Below are positions 36,034 to 48,800 of a stretch of 64,000 nt of DNA, piece after piece. The notes under the pieces are model-generated. The model was not told the origin of the DNA and searched no databases. It saw only the letters and a program-made list of their open reading frames with translations. Positions within the stretch are counted from its first letter, which is position 1; each line of letters starts with the position of its first letter. Origin of the DNA: Kryptolebias marmoratus (Eukaryota > Chordata > Actinopteri > Cyprinodontiformes > Rivulidae); contig NC_051431.1 in assembly GCF_001649575.2 (NCBI RefSeq), positions 9,930,205 to 9,994,204 on the forward strand, given 5' to 3'. Position numbers and translations under genes: made by a program.

Positions 36034-39000
36034 ATGTCTGTTTTTATTGGTCTAAGATTAGCTGTGAGTTTATTAGGGTTGATGTCAGTGGTTGGTGTGG
36101 GTAGGTCTGTGAATGGTCTGAAACAAAGCACTGATGCTGTAGAGGCTCTGACTGGTGATGGTGTCAGAACTGAGGCTTCATCGATGAAATGTACCTTGCA
36201 GAGTACCCCTCGATTACCTGCATTCTCAATGGATGGTGATTTTGTTGTTGGAGGTGTTTTTTCTATTCACTACAAACTTTACACAGTTATTTATAACTAC
36301 ACCACCAAGCCTGAACCTGCAAGATGCACAGGAAGGTTAGTAGCAGAGAGAAGTGGTAGAAAAGAGTATGTAATGCATATAAATGAAAATAATGTGATTT
36401 ACTGCAGAAATTGCTACAAAACAAGACTTGTCATTTTAATACATTTTTTAGCACTTCAATAGTTCCATAAAAAAGTGATTTTGTACTTTTTTATTGTCTT
36501 TTAGATTGAATGTAAATTGAACTGATATGCAATTTTATTTTAGTATTTAGTTACCATCAGTTGCTCACTGACTAAACTTGTTTGTATACCTATGTGTGTG
36601 AGTTGACCTTTTTTTCTTTGTTTTCTACTTTTATATTTAAAGCCTATCCTTTGTTAAATTTTATTTTGAGTAAATCTTCTGATTCTGTATATTTCTGTAC
36701 AGTTTCAATGTCCGCAATATTCGCTTTGCTCGTGCAATGATCTTTGCTATTGAGGAGATAAACAACAGCACAGAGCTGCTGCCAGGCATCAAACTAGGGT
36801 ATCAGATCTATGACTCCTGTTCGTCAGTGTCAGTGGCCATGGAGGCAGCATTTCAACTATCAAATGGTCAGGACCCTGAGATTCATACAGACAGCAATTG
36901 TTCCCAATCTGGTGTGGTGATGGCTGTTGTTGGAGAGTCTGGATCTTCACAGTCCATTGGCATATCACGCATTGTTGGGCCTTTCAACATCCCACAGGTA
37001 AGCATTTTGACTTTATTGCAATGGGACAATCTAAAACATACCTGTCTAGGAATTTTTAATGATTCCCATTTACTGTTAAAATCTGCATATTTTTTTGTTT
37101 TATAGGTGAGCCACTTTTCAACTTGTGCCTGCCTGTCAGATAAGCAGCAGCACCCAACGTTTTTCAGAACAATTCCCAGTGATCAGTTCCAAGCTGATGC
37201 TCTGGCCAAACTGGTGAAACACTTTGGCTGGACTTGGATAGGGATTGTCCGCTCAGATTCAGACTATGGAAATTACGGTGTGGCATCTTTTCTTGATGCA
37301 GCACAGAGAGAGGGGATCTGTGTGGAGTACTCTGAGGCCCTTTATCGAACCGACCCACGCAGCAAAATTCAGAAAGTAGCTGATGTTATCCGAAGGTTTA
37401 TATATCTCTTTTTCTAATTTTGTGCTTACAACTGAGGTGTACCCTATTACTAGCAAACAAGATTATCCTGACAAACATACAACAAAAATTGTTTATTATT
37501 TGAAAAAGTGTTTCTGAAATGAAGTTAAAAAATCACAATCAGCAATTGTGTGTAATACGTTAAAATGAAATTTTGTATCTGTAGGTCAACAGCAATTGTT
37601 GTTGTTGTTTTTGCTGCTCCGGGAGACATGAAGGCGCTGTTAGAGGAGCTGGCTCTGGATCTTCCACCTTCTCGTCAGTGGATAGGAAGTGAGGCGTGGG
37701 TAACTGACCCACTCTTGATGAGATTCAGTTTCTGTGCAGGAGCCATTGGACTTGGTATTCAGCCGTCTGTCATCCCAGGACTGAGAGATTTCCTGTTGGA
37801 TCTCTCTCCCACTGAAGTAGCTGCCTCCTCAGTGCTTACTGGGTTCTGGGAGGAGGCATTTAACTGCACAATGACTCACAGTAAGAGTTAAAATAGAAAC
37901 GAAGAAGAAGAAGTGCACTTATTTATTTTAGAATTTAAAATAAATTAAATTTTAATATACATTTTTAGTTATCAGATGATTCTTGATTTTAAATAAGTCT
38001 TTGTGTACAATAAGTTATTAGCAATTTTTTTTTTGTCTTTGATAAAGTATTCTGCTTCTGTCTTCATGTGTCGTTAGCTGCTGAACCAGACAAAAGACTG
38101 TGTGATGGAACGGAGGACATCAAAACACTCATAAGCCCGTACACTGAAACCTATCAACTAAGAATTACAAACATGGTGTACAAGGCTGTTTATGCCATAG
38201 CTCATGCTATTCACAATGCAGTGTGTCAAGAAACAAATGTCAACAATCAGTGTGATAAACACTTCAGATTGGAGTCAAAACAGGTCAGTTTTAATAAAAC
38301 ATTATTCTCAGAGATTCTTGTTGAGCATCAAAACTTGGAACTTCCACTTCTTCCTTTGTTTCAGGTGTTTTCAGAGTTGAAGAAAGTAAACTTTTCCCGC
38401 AATGGTTATCCTGTGTCATTTGATGCTAATGGAGATCCTGTGGCTTTTTATGAGCTGGTGAACTGGCAGAGGAGTGAGAGTGGAGTTATTGAGCTGGTAA
38501 CAGTTGGATACTATGATGCATCACTGCCAAAAGGCCAGGAGTTTTATATCAACAGGAACATAACCTGGGTGGAAGGTGGCACAAAAGTAAAGAGCCAAAT
38601 GATGACAATTGAGCAAATAAGAATTTAATAAATTGCTTCATTACAGCTGCATCTCAAACGCCAAGAAAAGAAAAAAACAGAAAGCGGTAATGTCAAAAAT
38701 AAAAATTGTTTACCTAATATTCTTTTGTGTTTATTAAACAGGTACCAGTGTCAGTATGCACAGAAAGTTGTTCTCCAGGAACTCGTAAAGTTTTGCAGAA
38801 AGGAAAACCCATCTGCTGCTATGATTGTATACCATGTCCTGAAGGAGAAATCAGTAACAAAACAGGTAACATCAATTGTGTTTCATGCAGTTCAGCATGA
38901 GTACATATCTGAGTGCTGACAACCAATTCTAATTTTTTTTTTAGATTCTTCTGATTGCTTCCCATGTCCCAGTGAATTCTGGCCTAATGCAGAAAGAGAT

Positions 39001-39843
39001 GCTTGTTTCCCCAAACCTGTTGAGTTTCTTTCCTTTAACGAGATCCTTGCAAAGATTCTGGCTGCATTCTCTGTTATTGGAGCCTGTCTGGCCATCATGA
39101 CAGCAGTTATTTTCTTTTATCATCGAACTACTCCAATTGTCAGAGCCAACAACTCTGAGCTGAGCTTCCTGCTGCTCTTCTCTCTGACTCTGTGTTTCTT
39201 ATGTTCATTAACTTTCATTGGAGCTCCCTCTGAGTGGTCCTGTATGCTGCGGCACACAGCTTTTGGTATCACCTTTGTTCTTTGTATTTCCTGTGTTCTT
39301 GGGAAAACTGTAGTGGTTTTAATGGCCTTTAAAGCTACACTTCCAGGTAGTAATGTCATGAAATGGTTTGGGCCTCCTCAACAAAGAATGACTGTCGTGT
39401 TTTTCACCTTTATTCAAGTTTTAATTTGTACTATTTGGTTGTTGCTTAGACCTCCTTTCCCAATGAAAAATCTGACCACATACAAGGAGAAGATCATCCT
39501 GGAATGTGCATTAGGCTCTGCTGCTGGGTTCTGGGCTGTGCTCGGGTACATTGGCCTGCTGGCTGTTTTTTGCTTTGTGTTAGCTGTTCTAGCTCGGAAA
39601 CTACCTGATAATTTTAATGAAGCCAAGATGATAACCTTCAGCATGCTGATATTCTGTGCAGTGTGGATCACCTTCATCCCAGCATATGTCAGCTCTCCTG
39701 GAAAATTTACTGTGGCTGTGGAGATATTTGCCATCCTGGCCTCCAGTTTTGGACTGATACTGTGTATATTTGCTCCAAAGTGTTTCATCATTTTATTACA
39801 GCCAGAGAAGAACTCCAAGAAATATTTAATGAACAAAAATTAA
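36034..39843 (+). CDS. R6: OlfC/V2R-type class C olfactory GPCR, 8 exons, shifted start
   Basis: Exons 36034-36335, 36703-36997, 37106-37395, 37585-37880, 38078-38283, 38365-38586, 38742-38865, 38945-39843 give 877 residues. At the position of the paralogues' start codon (36025-36027) the sequence is ATT; the next ATG, three codons on, begins MSVFIGLRL and keeps the signal peptide. Pocket-region features: [15 protein letters not shown] (Ser for the usual Ala), SDYGNYGV and GSEAW. Exon 4 ends CTMTHS. Exon 5, intron 5 and the first part of exon 6 are nearly identical to R7. Helix 1 is preceded by [12 protein letters not shown], unlike the VLAIILA of the rest. The tail is KKYLMNKN. Confidence 0.9.
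38203..38450 (+). repeat. R6 copy of the R6/R7 shared exon 5-intron 5-exon 6 tract
   Basis: Matches 43,345-43,592 at a constant offset of 5,142 with only about half a dozen differences that I can see, including the 81-nt intron. The introns on either side are unrelated in length. Confidence 0.75.
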
Positions 39844-40790
39844 TTGTAAATTATCAGAGGATCGGAAAAAAAATTTTTTAGAAAATTTTGTAATCCTATC
39901 TTTGTCAAAGTTGGAATTAATTATTTTACTGATAGTCATTGAATAAACACTTGACATATCCTGATGTTTTCCTGAATGATATTTTTTCTGCTAAACATTC
40001 TAAATAAAATCATTAAGTTAAAATATTTTTTTTCAACATTATGACCTTTTTTTTTAGATCTTTAAATGAAGAAACTCAATTTAAAAAGGATACACAGACA
40101 ACTGTGTAGGGGCCTGAATACAGATGCATGCTGCTTAAAAGCATACACAACATCCAGTGTTGGAAGCCCATCCTTGAATCTACAAAACATTTCGAGCAAT
40201 CCTCACCTTGATGATGCTAACAACAGCAGGATCTTAAAGGAGCATTTCCCCTAATCATACTTAAATATAATTTGTTGACATGCTTAGTCTTCTAATCTTT
40301 AATTATCATTTTCTTTACAACACGTAATCTTGCAAAACCACTTTGTCTAAAACTTACTTGCATGCCAAATGGCCAGAGAAAGTTTTAACAGCCATACGGT
40401 AGATTACCAGATTTTTTCCAGGGAAGTAGTTGTACCAGCCTCTTGCTAATTTGGCTGGTGATTACTGTTATATCATATAATCAATTTCATTTAAACCTAG
40501 CCCCAATAAAAAAAAGACTGATTTACAAAAGTAATACAAGTGAACATATCATAAATTATATAGTTACATTCAGATAATGTCAATTCATGCAATGCATTTA
40601 TCCTCCAGGTACAAGAACAGGTGCATGACCAGGGCTTTTTTATATGAGAGAGAAAAAAATTTCAATTCTCAGAAGTAATTTTAAAACACAATATAATAAT
40701 AAAGAAGAGACAAACATAAAGTGGAAATAATCTGCAGAAAAAAAACATAATTAAACATTAATAATTAGGCATGACTTGTTACTGGTGGAT
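39844..40790. other. R6-R7 intergenic spacer
   Basis: AT-rich. A 62-codon open frame at 40,066-40,254 has no family resemblance that I recognise and is not called. No transposon identified. Confidence 0.4.
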
Positions 40791-40828
40791 GACAACCTGA
40801 CGTATGATAAAGGAGGTACATAAACAAA
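40791..40828 (+). promoter_or_regulatory. Conserved core promoter block of R7
   Basis: GACAACCTGACGTATGATAA followed by AGGAGGTACATAAACAAA; the TATA-like part is 40817-40828, 39 nt before the start codon. Confidence 0.55.
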
Positions 40829-40867
40829 TGAAAAACAATCTTACACCTAAACACAGACACTTGAGGA

Positions 40868-43800
40868 ATGGAAATCAGATCTGTCTTTATTGGCCTGAGA
40901 TTTGCTGTGCATTTGTTAGAACTGATGTCAGTGGTTGTTTTAGGTGGGTCTGTAAATGTTCTGAGACAAACAATTGAGCCTATAGAGGCTCTGACTGATG
41001 CTGGTGTCAGTACCGAGGCTTCATCAGTGAAATGTACCCTGCAGAGTACCCCTCGTTTACCTGAATTCTCAATGGATGGTGACTTTGTTATTGGAGGTGT
41101 TTTCTCTATTCACTACAAACTGCACACAGTGATTTATAACTACACCGCTAAGCCTGAACCTTTAAGATGCACAGGGAGGTTAGTAGGAGGGAGAAGTGGA
41201 GGAAAAGGATGTTGGATGTATATGAATGAAAATGTTTGTGATTTACTGCAAAGATTGCTGTAATGTTTTTCTTTTTTTAAACTTAATTTTCATCAAAATT
41301 TCTAGAATTATTTGTAATCCATTACAAATTTGTTTTTCTTAACTTAGTTAAAATTTTAAAAGTATATTGTTGATTTGTACATTTTTATATCATTGTCAAC
41401 TGACTCAACATCAAATTTTATTGCTAAATTTAGTTGACATCAGTTCTACATTGTTTTAAACAGACATTACTGATCAGTGTGTGTGTGTGTAAAATGTCTT
41501 TTAGTTTGTTTTTTAACTTTAATTTATATGTTGTTTTTAAAAAGTTTCATTGAATGTACAACATAGCACTCACCAGATTGTTTTTGTGCAGCATGAATGT
41601 TCGCAATCTGCAATACTGTCGCACAATGATGTTTGCCATCGAAGAGATAAACAACAGCACAGAGCTGCTGCCAGGCATCAAACTCGGGTATCGGATCTAC
41701 GACTCGTGCTCCTCAGTGCCCGGGGCCGTAGACGTGGCGTTTCAACTATCAAATGGTAAGGACCCAGTGTTTTACAAAGGCAGCAATTGTTCCCAATCTG
41801 GTGTGGTTATGGCTGTTGTTGGAGACTCTGGATCTTCCCAATCCATTGGTCTATCGAGCATCATTGGGTCTTTCAACATCTCACAAGTAAGTAGTCTGAT
41901 AAATGGAAGGTATAAAATGTTCTTTTGCAAATCACAGAAAAAAAAATGTTTCTTGTAAAAAGTTGAAATTTTGTTTTCATATAGGTGAGCCACTTTGCCA
42001 CCTGTGCCTGTCTGTCAGATAAGCAGCAGTATCCGACTTTTTTTAGAACAGTTCCCAGTGATCAGTTCCAAGTTGATGCATTGGCCAAGCTGGTGAAACA
42101 CTTTGGCTGGACTTGGATAGGAGCTGTCTATTCAGACTCAGATTACGGAAACTACGGCATGGCGTCTTTTCTCAATGCAGCGAAGAGAGAGGGGATTTGT
42201 GTGGAGTACTCTGAATCCTTCTATCGGACCGATCCACTTAGCAAGATCCAGAGAGTAGCTGATGTTATTCGCAGGTTTTTACATCACATCATTTTTTTGT
42301 GTATATCTTCCAATGATGTTGACCAATTTAACATTAACTAAAACAGTCTTTTATGAAAGCAAAACAAAACAAATTGACAAAAAATCAAAACAATGGAAAT
42401 TGTTTTATTATCTGAGTTTTTTTTATTTTTTCTCATGTTTTGTCTTTTTCATAATAAGTGCTAAAAAACAGTCAATTGAAGTACACTTATTTGTTTTTCC
42501 TAAAAATAGAAATTGTAAAATATATGACAAAATTGTGTTATATGTTACTTTAAGTTCACACTCTGAAATGTTTCTCCAGGTCAACAGCTATAGCTGTTTT
42601 CGCTTTTCTGTCCAATGGAGATATGAAGGTCCTGTTAGAGGAGCTGGTTCGGGAGCCTACACCTCCTCGTCAGTGGATAGGAAGTGAGGCCTGGATAACT
42701 GATCCACTCTTGATGGGTTTTAGTTTTTGTTCAGGGGCCATTGGTGTTGGCATTCAGCCATCTATCATCCCAGGGCTGAGAAACTTTCTGCTGGATCTCT
42801 CTCCCAGTGAAGTTGCTGCCTCTTCCCTACTTACTGAATTCTGGGAGGATGCATTCAACTGCACACTGACTGAAAGTGAGGAAATTTTAATATTTTTAAA
42901 TATCTACAGTATATCCTTTTGTGCCTTTTAGTTGTCTGTCTAACACAATTTAAAATTACTCTTTTATTACTTTAAAAACTGAACAAAAGAATTAAAGACA
43001 ATTTAATTCCTAAATTATTCTAACTAGCTTAATGCCAAAGCCAATACTTGCTTAATGTGACAGTAAATTTTAAACATTTATTAAAGTTTGACTATATTTT
43101 TTGAATTTCCTGCTGAGTCAAATATATTTACATGGAGCTTTACGTAAAATAAATGTAAGTTATAAGTGTAGTTATTTTTACAAATAAAATATTCTGTTTC
43201 TGTTTTTAATTGCCTTCAGGTGCTTATCTAGACAAGAGAGTGTGTGATGGAACTGAAGACATAAACACACTGAAAAGCCCGTACACTGAAACATCTCAGT
43301 TAAGAGTTACTAACATGGTGTACAAGGCTGTTTATGCCATAGCTCATGCCATTCACAATGCAGTGTGTCAAGAAACAAATGTCAACAATCAGTGTGATAA
43401 ACACTTCAGATTGGAGTCAAAACAGGTCAGTTTAAATAAAACATTATTCTCAGAGATTCTTGTTGAGCATCAAAACTTGGAACTTTGACTTCTTCCGTTG
43501 TTTCAGGTGTTTTCAGAGCTGAAGAAAGTAAACTTTTCTTGCAATGGTTATCCTGTGTCATTTGATGCTAATGGAGATCCTGTGGCTTTTTATGAGCTGG
43601 TGAACTGGCAGAAAACCGAGAGTGGAGTTATTGAGCTGGTAACAGTAGGATACTATGATGCATCACTGCCAAAAGGACAGGAGTTTCGTATCAACAGGAA
43701 CATAACCTGGGTGGACGATAGCACACAAGTAAAGTGACAAATGACGACAATTTAGTGAATAAAGATTTAACAAACTGCCATATGACAGCTGCATTTGTAT

Positions 43801-44971
43801 ATGTAAAAAAAAGATAAATTATTGAAAAAAGGAAAGAAACTTTTACTTTTTATTGCGTCTCTATGACAGGTACCAGTGTCAGTGTGCTCTGAAAGTTGTC
43901 CCCCAGGAACTCGTAAAGTGTTGCAGAAAGGAAAACCCATCTGCTGTTATGATTGTATACCATGTCCTGAAGGAGAGATTAGCAATACAACAGGTAACAT
44001 AAAACATTTTCAATGTGTATTTGCATCTATGAAGTTTGGGCTTCTAACTGCCTTTTTTTGATTCATGTTTAGATTCTCCTGATTGCTTCCCATGTCCCAG
44101 TGAATTCTGGCCTAATGCAAAAGGAGATGCTTGTTTCCCTAAACCCGTTGAGTTTCTTTCCTTTGAGGAAGTCCTGGCAATCATCCTGGCTGCATTTTCT
44201 ATTAGTGGGGCTTGTTTGGCCATCGTAACAGCAGTTATTTTCTTTCGTCACAAAACAACTCCAATTGTCAAGGCAAACAATTCTGAGCTGAGCTTCTTGC
44301 TGCTCTTCTCTCTGACTCTGTGTTTTTTATGTTCATTAACTTTCATCGGAGCTCCCTCTGAATGGTCCTGCATGCTGCGGCACACAGCTTTTGGTATCAC
44401 CTTTGTTCTCTGTATTTCCTGTGTTCTTGCAAAAACTGTCATGGTTTTAATGGCCTTTAAAGCTACACTTCCAGGTAGCAATGCCATGAAATGGTTTGGG
44501 CCTCCACAACAAAGAATGACTGTAGTGTCTTTCACGTGTATTCAAATTTTAATCTGTACTGTTTGGTTGGTTGTCAGCCCTCCTTTCCCAATGAAAAATT
44601 TGACCACATACAAGGAGAAGATCATCCTGGAATGTGCATTAGGCTCTGCTGCTGGGTTCTGGGCTGTGCTCGGGTACATTGGCCTGCTGGCTGTTTTCTG
44701 TTTTGTGTTAGCTGTTCTAGCTCGGAAACTACCTGATAATTTTAATGAAGCCAAGCTGATAACATTCAGCATGCTGATATTCTGTGCAGTGTGGATCACC
44801 TTCATCCCAGCATATGTCAGCTCTCCTGGGAAATTTACTGTGGCTGTGGAGATATTTGCCATTCTGGCCTCCAGTTTTGGACTGATACTGTGTATATTTG
44901 TTCCAAAGTGTTTCATCATTTTATTTCAGCCAGAGAAGAACACCAAGAAATTTTTAATGAATAAAAATTAA
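40868..44971 (+). CDS. R7: OlfC/V2R-type class C olfactory GPCR, 8 exons
   Basis: Exons 40868-41178, 41592-41886, 41985-42274, 42580-42875, 43220-43425, 43507-43728, 43870-43993, 44073-44971 give 880 residues. The start is [12 protein letters not shown]. Exon 2 begins [18 protein letters not shown] with an extra Cys before the first lobe helix. The pocket motif is SGSSQSIG, shared with R6, and lobe 2 has GSEAW. Exon 4 reads [15 protein letters not shown]. The membrane exon is the most diverged of the array: [11 protein letters not shown] in helix 1, [10 protein letters not shown] in loop 1, [10 protein letters not shown] in helix 3, TCIQILIC in helix 4, IFVPKCF in helix 7 and the tail [11 protein letters not shown]. 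All structural cysteines remain. Confidence 0.92.
43345..43592 (+). repeat. R7 copy of the R6/R7 shared tract
   Basis: Partner of 38,203-38,450. Intron 5 (43,426-43,506) keeps the same 81-nt length and nearly the same sequence, which is not true of other introns in this pair. Confidence 0.75.
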
Positions 44972-45834
44972 TTGTAATTTATCAGGTGTGAAAACAAGTT
45001 GGCAAATTGAATATAACAACAGCTATTCTGTTCACTTCTTTTTTTTTCAATAATTTGATTTGATTGAGACAGAGAAGCTGAGCCGAAAGGTTTTATCTCA
45101 TTCAATTCAAAGATCCTTTCACTCACAACTGAGGACAGTTCTCATGCAAAACAAATGTAAAGTTTCTTAAAACAGCTGAATAATTTTTATATTGAATATT
45201 TGCACACAAATAATGATCAACAATCATGTTTCATATCTCAGAAGTTTAGTAATCAAATAAACATTTCATTTTAAATATGAATCATGTTTTTATTTTTTAC
45301 ATGCCTCTGAAAAGCATGTAAACAATTTGTAAATAACTGATTAAATGTCCAAAAATGTATACAAGTGTCCTAAAAAAATCAAGATTGATAGCGGTTTTAA
45401 TGAACCTTTTACATTACAGTTAGTGAAATATGACAGTAGGTCAGAGGTCGTGAAAAATGAGTAATTCTTCATGCTACAATAGGAACAAATACAATATTTT
45501 TACTCAGCGTTACGTTAGCAAAATAAATACAGTCCAGTTGTAAAAAACTCACATCATTATGTTGCAATTCCATTAAACAGTGTTGTATTATGCAAATAAT
45601 GCAATATATTATTTCCTCAATTAGAAACGGATAAGTGTACATGTTAGACTTGACTATCATAAGTCATAAAAATCTTTAAAAATATGTAGATATCTGTGAT
45701 GCTTAGAAAGGTAATTTAAAAGAGAAAAACAGACAAGATTTATCACACAGCCAAAATTATGTCCACATGGACTAATTAAAAGATGTAACCAAGGATCACT
45801 TGGTTAGGGCAACTTTTTTTTTTTAAAGGAAAAA
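44972..45834. other. R7-R8 intergenic spacer
   Basis: AT-rich, no gene. The start resembles the R8 3' flank (ATTGTAA, TATCAG, GTGTGAAAACAAGTT). From about 45,760 (GTCCACATGGACTAATTAAA, AGATGTAACCAAGGAT) it matches upstream regions of R9 and R10. ACTAATTAAA includes a TAATTA-like homeodomain core. Confidence 0.5.
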
Positions 45835-45867
45835 CCACCTGACATACAATACAAGTTTATAAACCAG
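45835..45867 (+). promoter_or_regulatory. Core promoter block of R8 (TTTATAAA version)
   Basis: CCACCTGACATACAATACAA followed by GTTTATAAACCAG; the TATA-like part is 45856-45867, 24 nt before the start codon, closer than in R1-R7. It replaces TACATAAAC with the better TATA match TTTATAAAC. Confidence 0.55.
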
Positions 45868-45891
45868 TAAAAACACACATACACTTGAGGA

Positions 45892-48800
45892 ATGGAGATT
45901 ATGACTCTCTTTATTGGTCTGAGATTAGTGAGTTTGTTAGGGCTGATTGAAGTTGGTGTATTGGATGGTACTGTGAATGATGTGAAAAAAACAACAGAGT
46001 CTATAGATGATCTGACTGGTGCTGGAGTCAGTACTGAGGCTCCATTGATGAAATGTACCCTGCAGGGTACTCCCCGTTTGCCTGCATTCTCAATGGATGG
46101 TGACTTTGTTATTGCAGGTGCTTTTTTCATTAATTTCAAAGTTCAAACAGTACTTAATAACTACACCACCAAACCTGAACCTGCAAGATGCACAGGAAGG
46201 TAAGGGGAAACAGTGGTGGAAAAAGATGTTAGTTGCTGTGACAGGAGAAAAAATGGCATATTTTAAAATTTCAAACCATGTTTTACAATTAGTAGACATT
46301 TGTATTTTGTGTTTCCTACGACAAATGCTTAAAACATTTGGCAACAGACTAAAGAATAAGAAAGGTAATATGAAGCTATTTAGATTTAGGATTATGAAAA
46401 TATTGTTTACAATTACTATTCAGTCCTTTTAACTTATGATTTGATCTTTCATTTTATGTTAAAAAATGTTTTAAGCAAACCTTTAATTTATTATTTTGAT
46501 TTATAAATGAAGTAAAGTATCAGTTGTTGAGTTTTTGATTAGCAGATTTTCTCTTTTTGTGTGCTGTTTCTTTACAAGCTCTTTTGAATCTATTTTTTGG
46601 TAAATGCTCTTATTATCATTATTATTATTGTTAAATAGCAGTACTTCGTGAATTGATTTTTCTGCAGCTTTAATGCCCGCGATCTGCGCTTCTCCCGAAC
46701 AATGATCTTTGCTATTGAGGAGATAAACAACAGCACAGAGCTTCTGCCAGGCATCAAACTTGGATATCAGATCTATGATACTTGTGCTTCAGGGCTTGTA
46801 GCAGCCCATGTAGCATTTCAGTTAACAAATGGTCAGGAAAGTGTTTTTCTCAAAGACAGCAATTGTTCCCGTGCTGGGACAGTAATGGCTGTTGTTGGAG
46901 ACTCTGGATCTACGCCATCGATCAGTATGGCACGCATCATTGGACCCTTCAACATTCCTCAAGTAAGTAGTCTGCATTCCCTCCAAACTGAAAGAAAACG
47001 TATATATATGTTACTGTAATAATCCAAATATATATATTTGGATTACTACCATGATAAAAATGTTTCTGAGAATGATAAAAAAACGTATTTTTTGTTTTAT
47101 AGGTGAGCCACTTTGCCACTTGTGCCTGCCTGTCAGATAAGCAGCAGTTCCCAACATTTTTCAGAACAATTCCCAGTGATCAGTTCCAAGCTGATGCTCT
47201 GGCCAAAATGGTGAAACACTTTGGCTGGACTTGGATCGGTGCTGTTCACTCAGACTCAGATTATGGAAATTATGGAATGGCTTCTTTTCTTGCTGCAGCA
47301 CAGAAAGAAGGGATATGTGTGGAGTACACTGAATCCTTCTTTAGAACTGACCCTCGAAACAAAATTCAAAAAGTCGCAGATGTTATTCGCAGGTGTGTAC
47401 ATCATTGAATTTTTTGTGTTTTCTACACCTGTTTAATTTGCTTTAAAAAAAAATTTAAAAGGTTAAAACACATTTATGAAACATCATAATCTGAACAAGA
47501 AATGTTTTGCTCTTTTTTTGTTTGTTTTGTTACAATTCACACATTGAATTTATTAGGCTTCAAAACATTATATGTGTGTTACACAGGACACAGATGTTTC
47601 ACATGTGACACAGATTAGTTTAGTCAAAAAATGTTTTATGTCTGCAGGTCAACAGCGCTGGTTGTTGTGGCTTTTGTTGCTTCAGGAGATATGAGTGTTC
47701 TGTTAAATGAGCTGGCTTCGGATCCACCACCACCTCGTCAGTGGATAGGAAGTGAGGGTTGGACAACTGACCCACTTTTGATGAGCTTCAGTTTCTGTGC
47801 AGGGACCATCGGAGTTGGCATTCAGCGATCTGTCATCCCAGGGTTGAGAGATTTCCTGCTGGATCTCTCTCCCACTGAAGTAGCTGCCTCTTCGGTGCTT
47901 ACTGAGTTCTGGGAGGATGCATTCAGCTGTAGCCTGATAAAAAGTGAGAAGGTTTTATTCACCAAACATATTTCTGTTCATTTAAAACTGAACAAAGACT
48001 TAACTGAAAAATTGTGCATTTTCTACAGTGTTATAATACCTTAGGTTGGCTTTTCACCCAACAGCTGAACAATTTGAAATGTTGTTGACTGTTATTTAAA
48101 TATGTAAAACTCTGTGTACATACTTTTAAAACTATAGGTCCAATTTGTCATTGACAAATCACATAATGTTTGTCTATCTTTGTGTGTTTGTAGGTGCTGA
48201 TCCAGAAAAGAGAGTGTGTAATGGAACTGAAGACATAAACACACTGAAAAGCCCGTACACTGAAACATCTCAACTAAGAGCTTCTAACATGGTGTACAAG
48301 GCTGTTTATGCCATAGCTCATGCCATTCATAAAACAGTGTGTCAGGAAACAAATCTCATCACTCACTGTGACAGAAATATTAAATTGGAGTCTAAACAGG
48401 TTTTTTAAAATGCTATATTTTGAAATCTATTCATGTGCCTTTATTAAAATGTTAATTCTCATAAATGTTCGACTTCATTTTTCTTTAGGTTTTTACTGCA
48501 TTAAAAAATAGCAATTTTTCTCGGAATGGTTATCCTGTGTCATTTGATGCAAATGGGGATCCTTTGGCTTTTTATGAGCTGATCAACTGGAAAAAGAGTG
48601 AGAGTGGGTATATTGAGTTGGTAACAGTAGGATACTATGATGCATCACTGCCAAAAGGCCAGGAGTTTCAGATCAAGAAGAATATAACCTGGCTGGAAGG
48701 TGGCACAGAAGTACAATATAAAATTGATATACAATATAAAATTTTAAGATTTTGAGACGTAGTTACAGCTGCTTTGCAAAAGCCAATAAACTGTAATTCA

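Noticed and set aside
40066..40254. 62-codon frame in the R6-R7 spacer
   Set aside because: No family resemblance, no promoter block, ordinary length for random AT-rich DNA.
46782..46970. Repeated 62-codon frame in exon 2 of R8, R9 and R10
   Set aside because: Identical between copies only because the underlying exon 2 is identical; frame-shifted shadow of the receptor.
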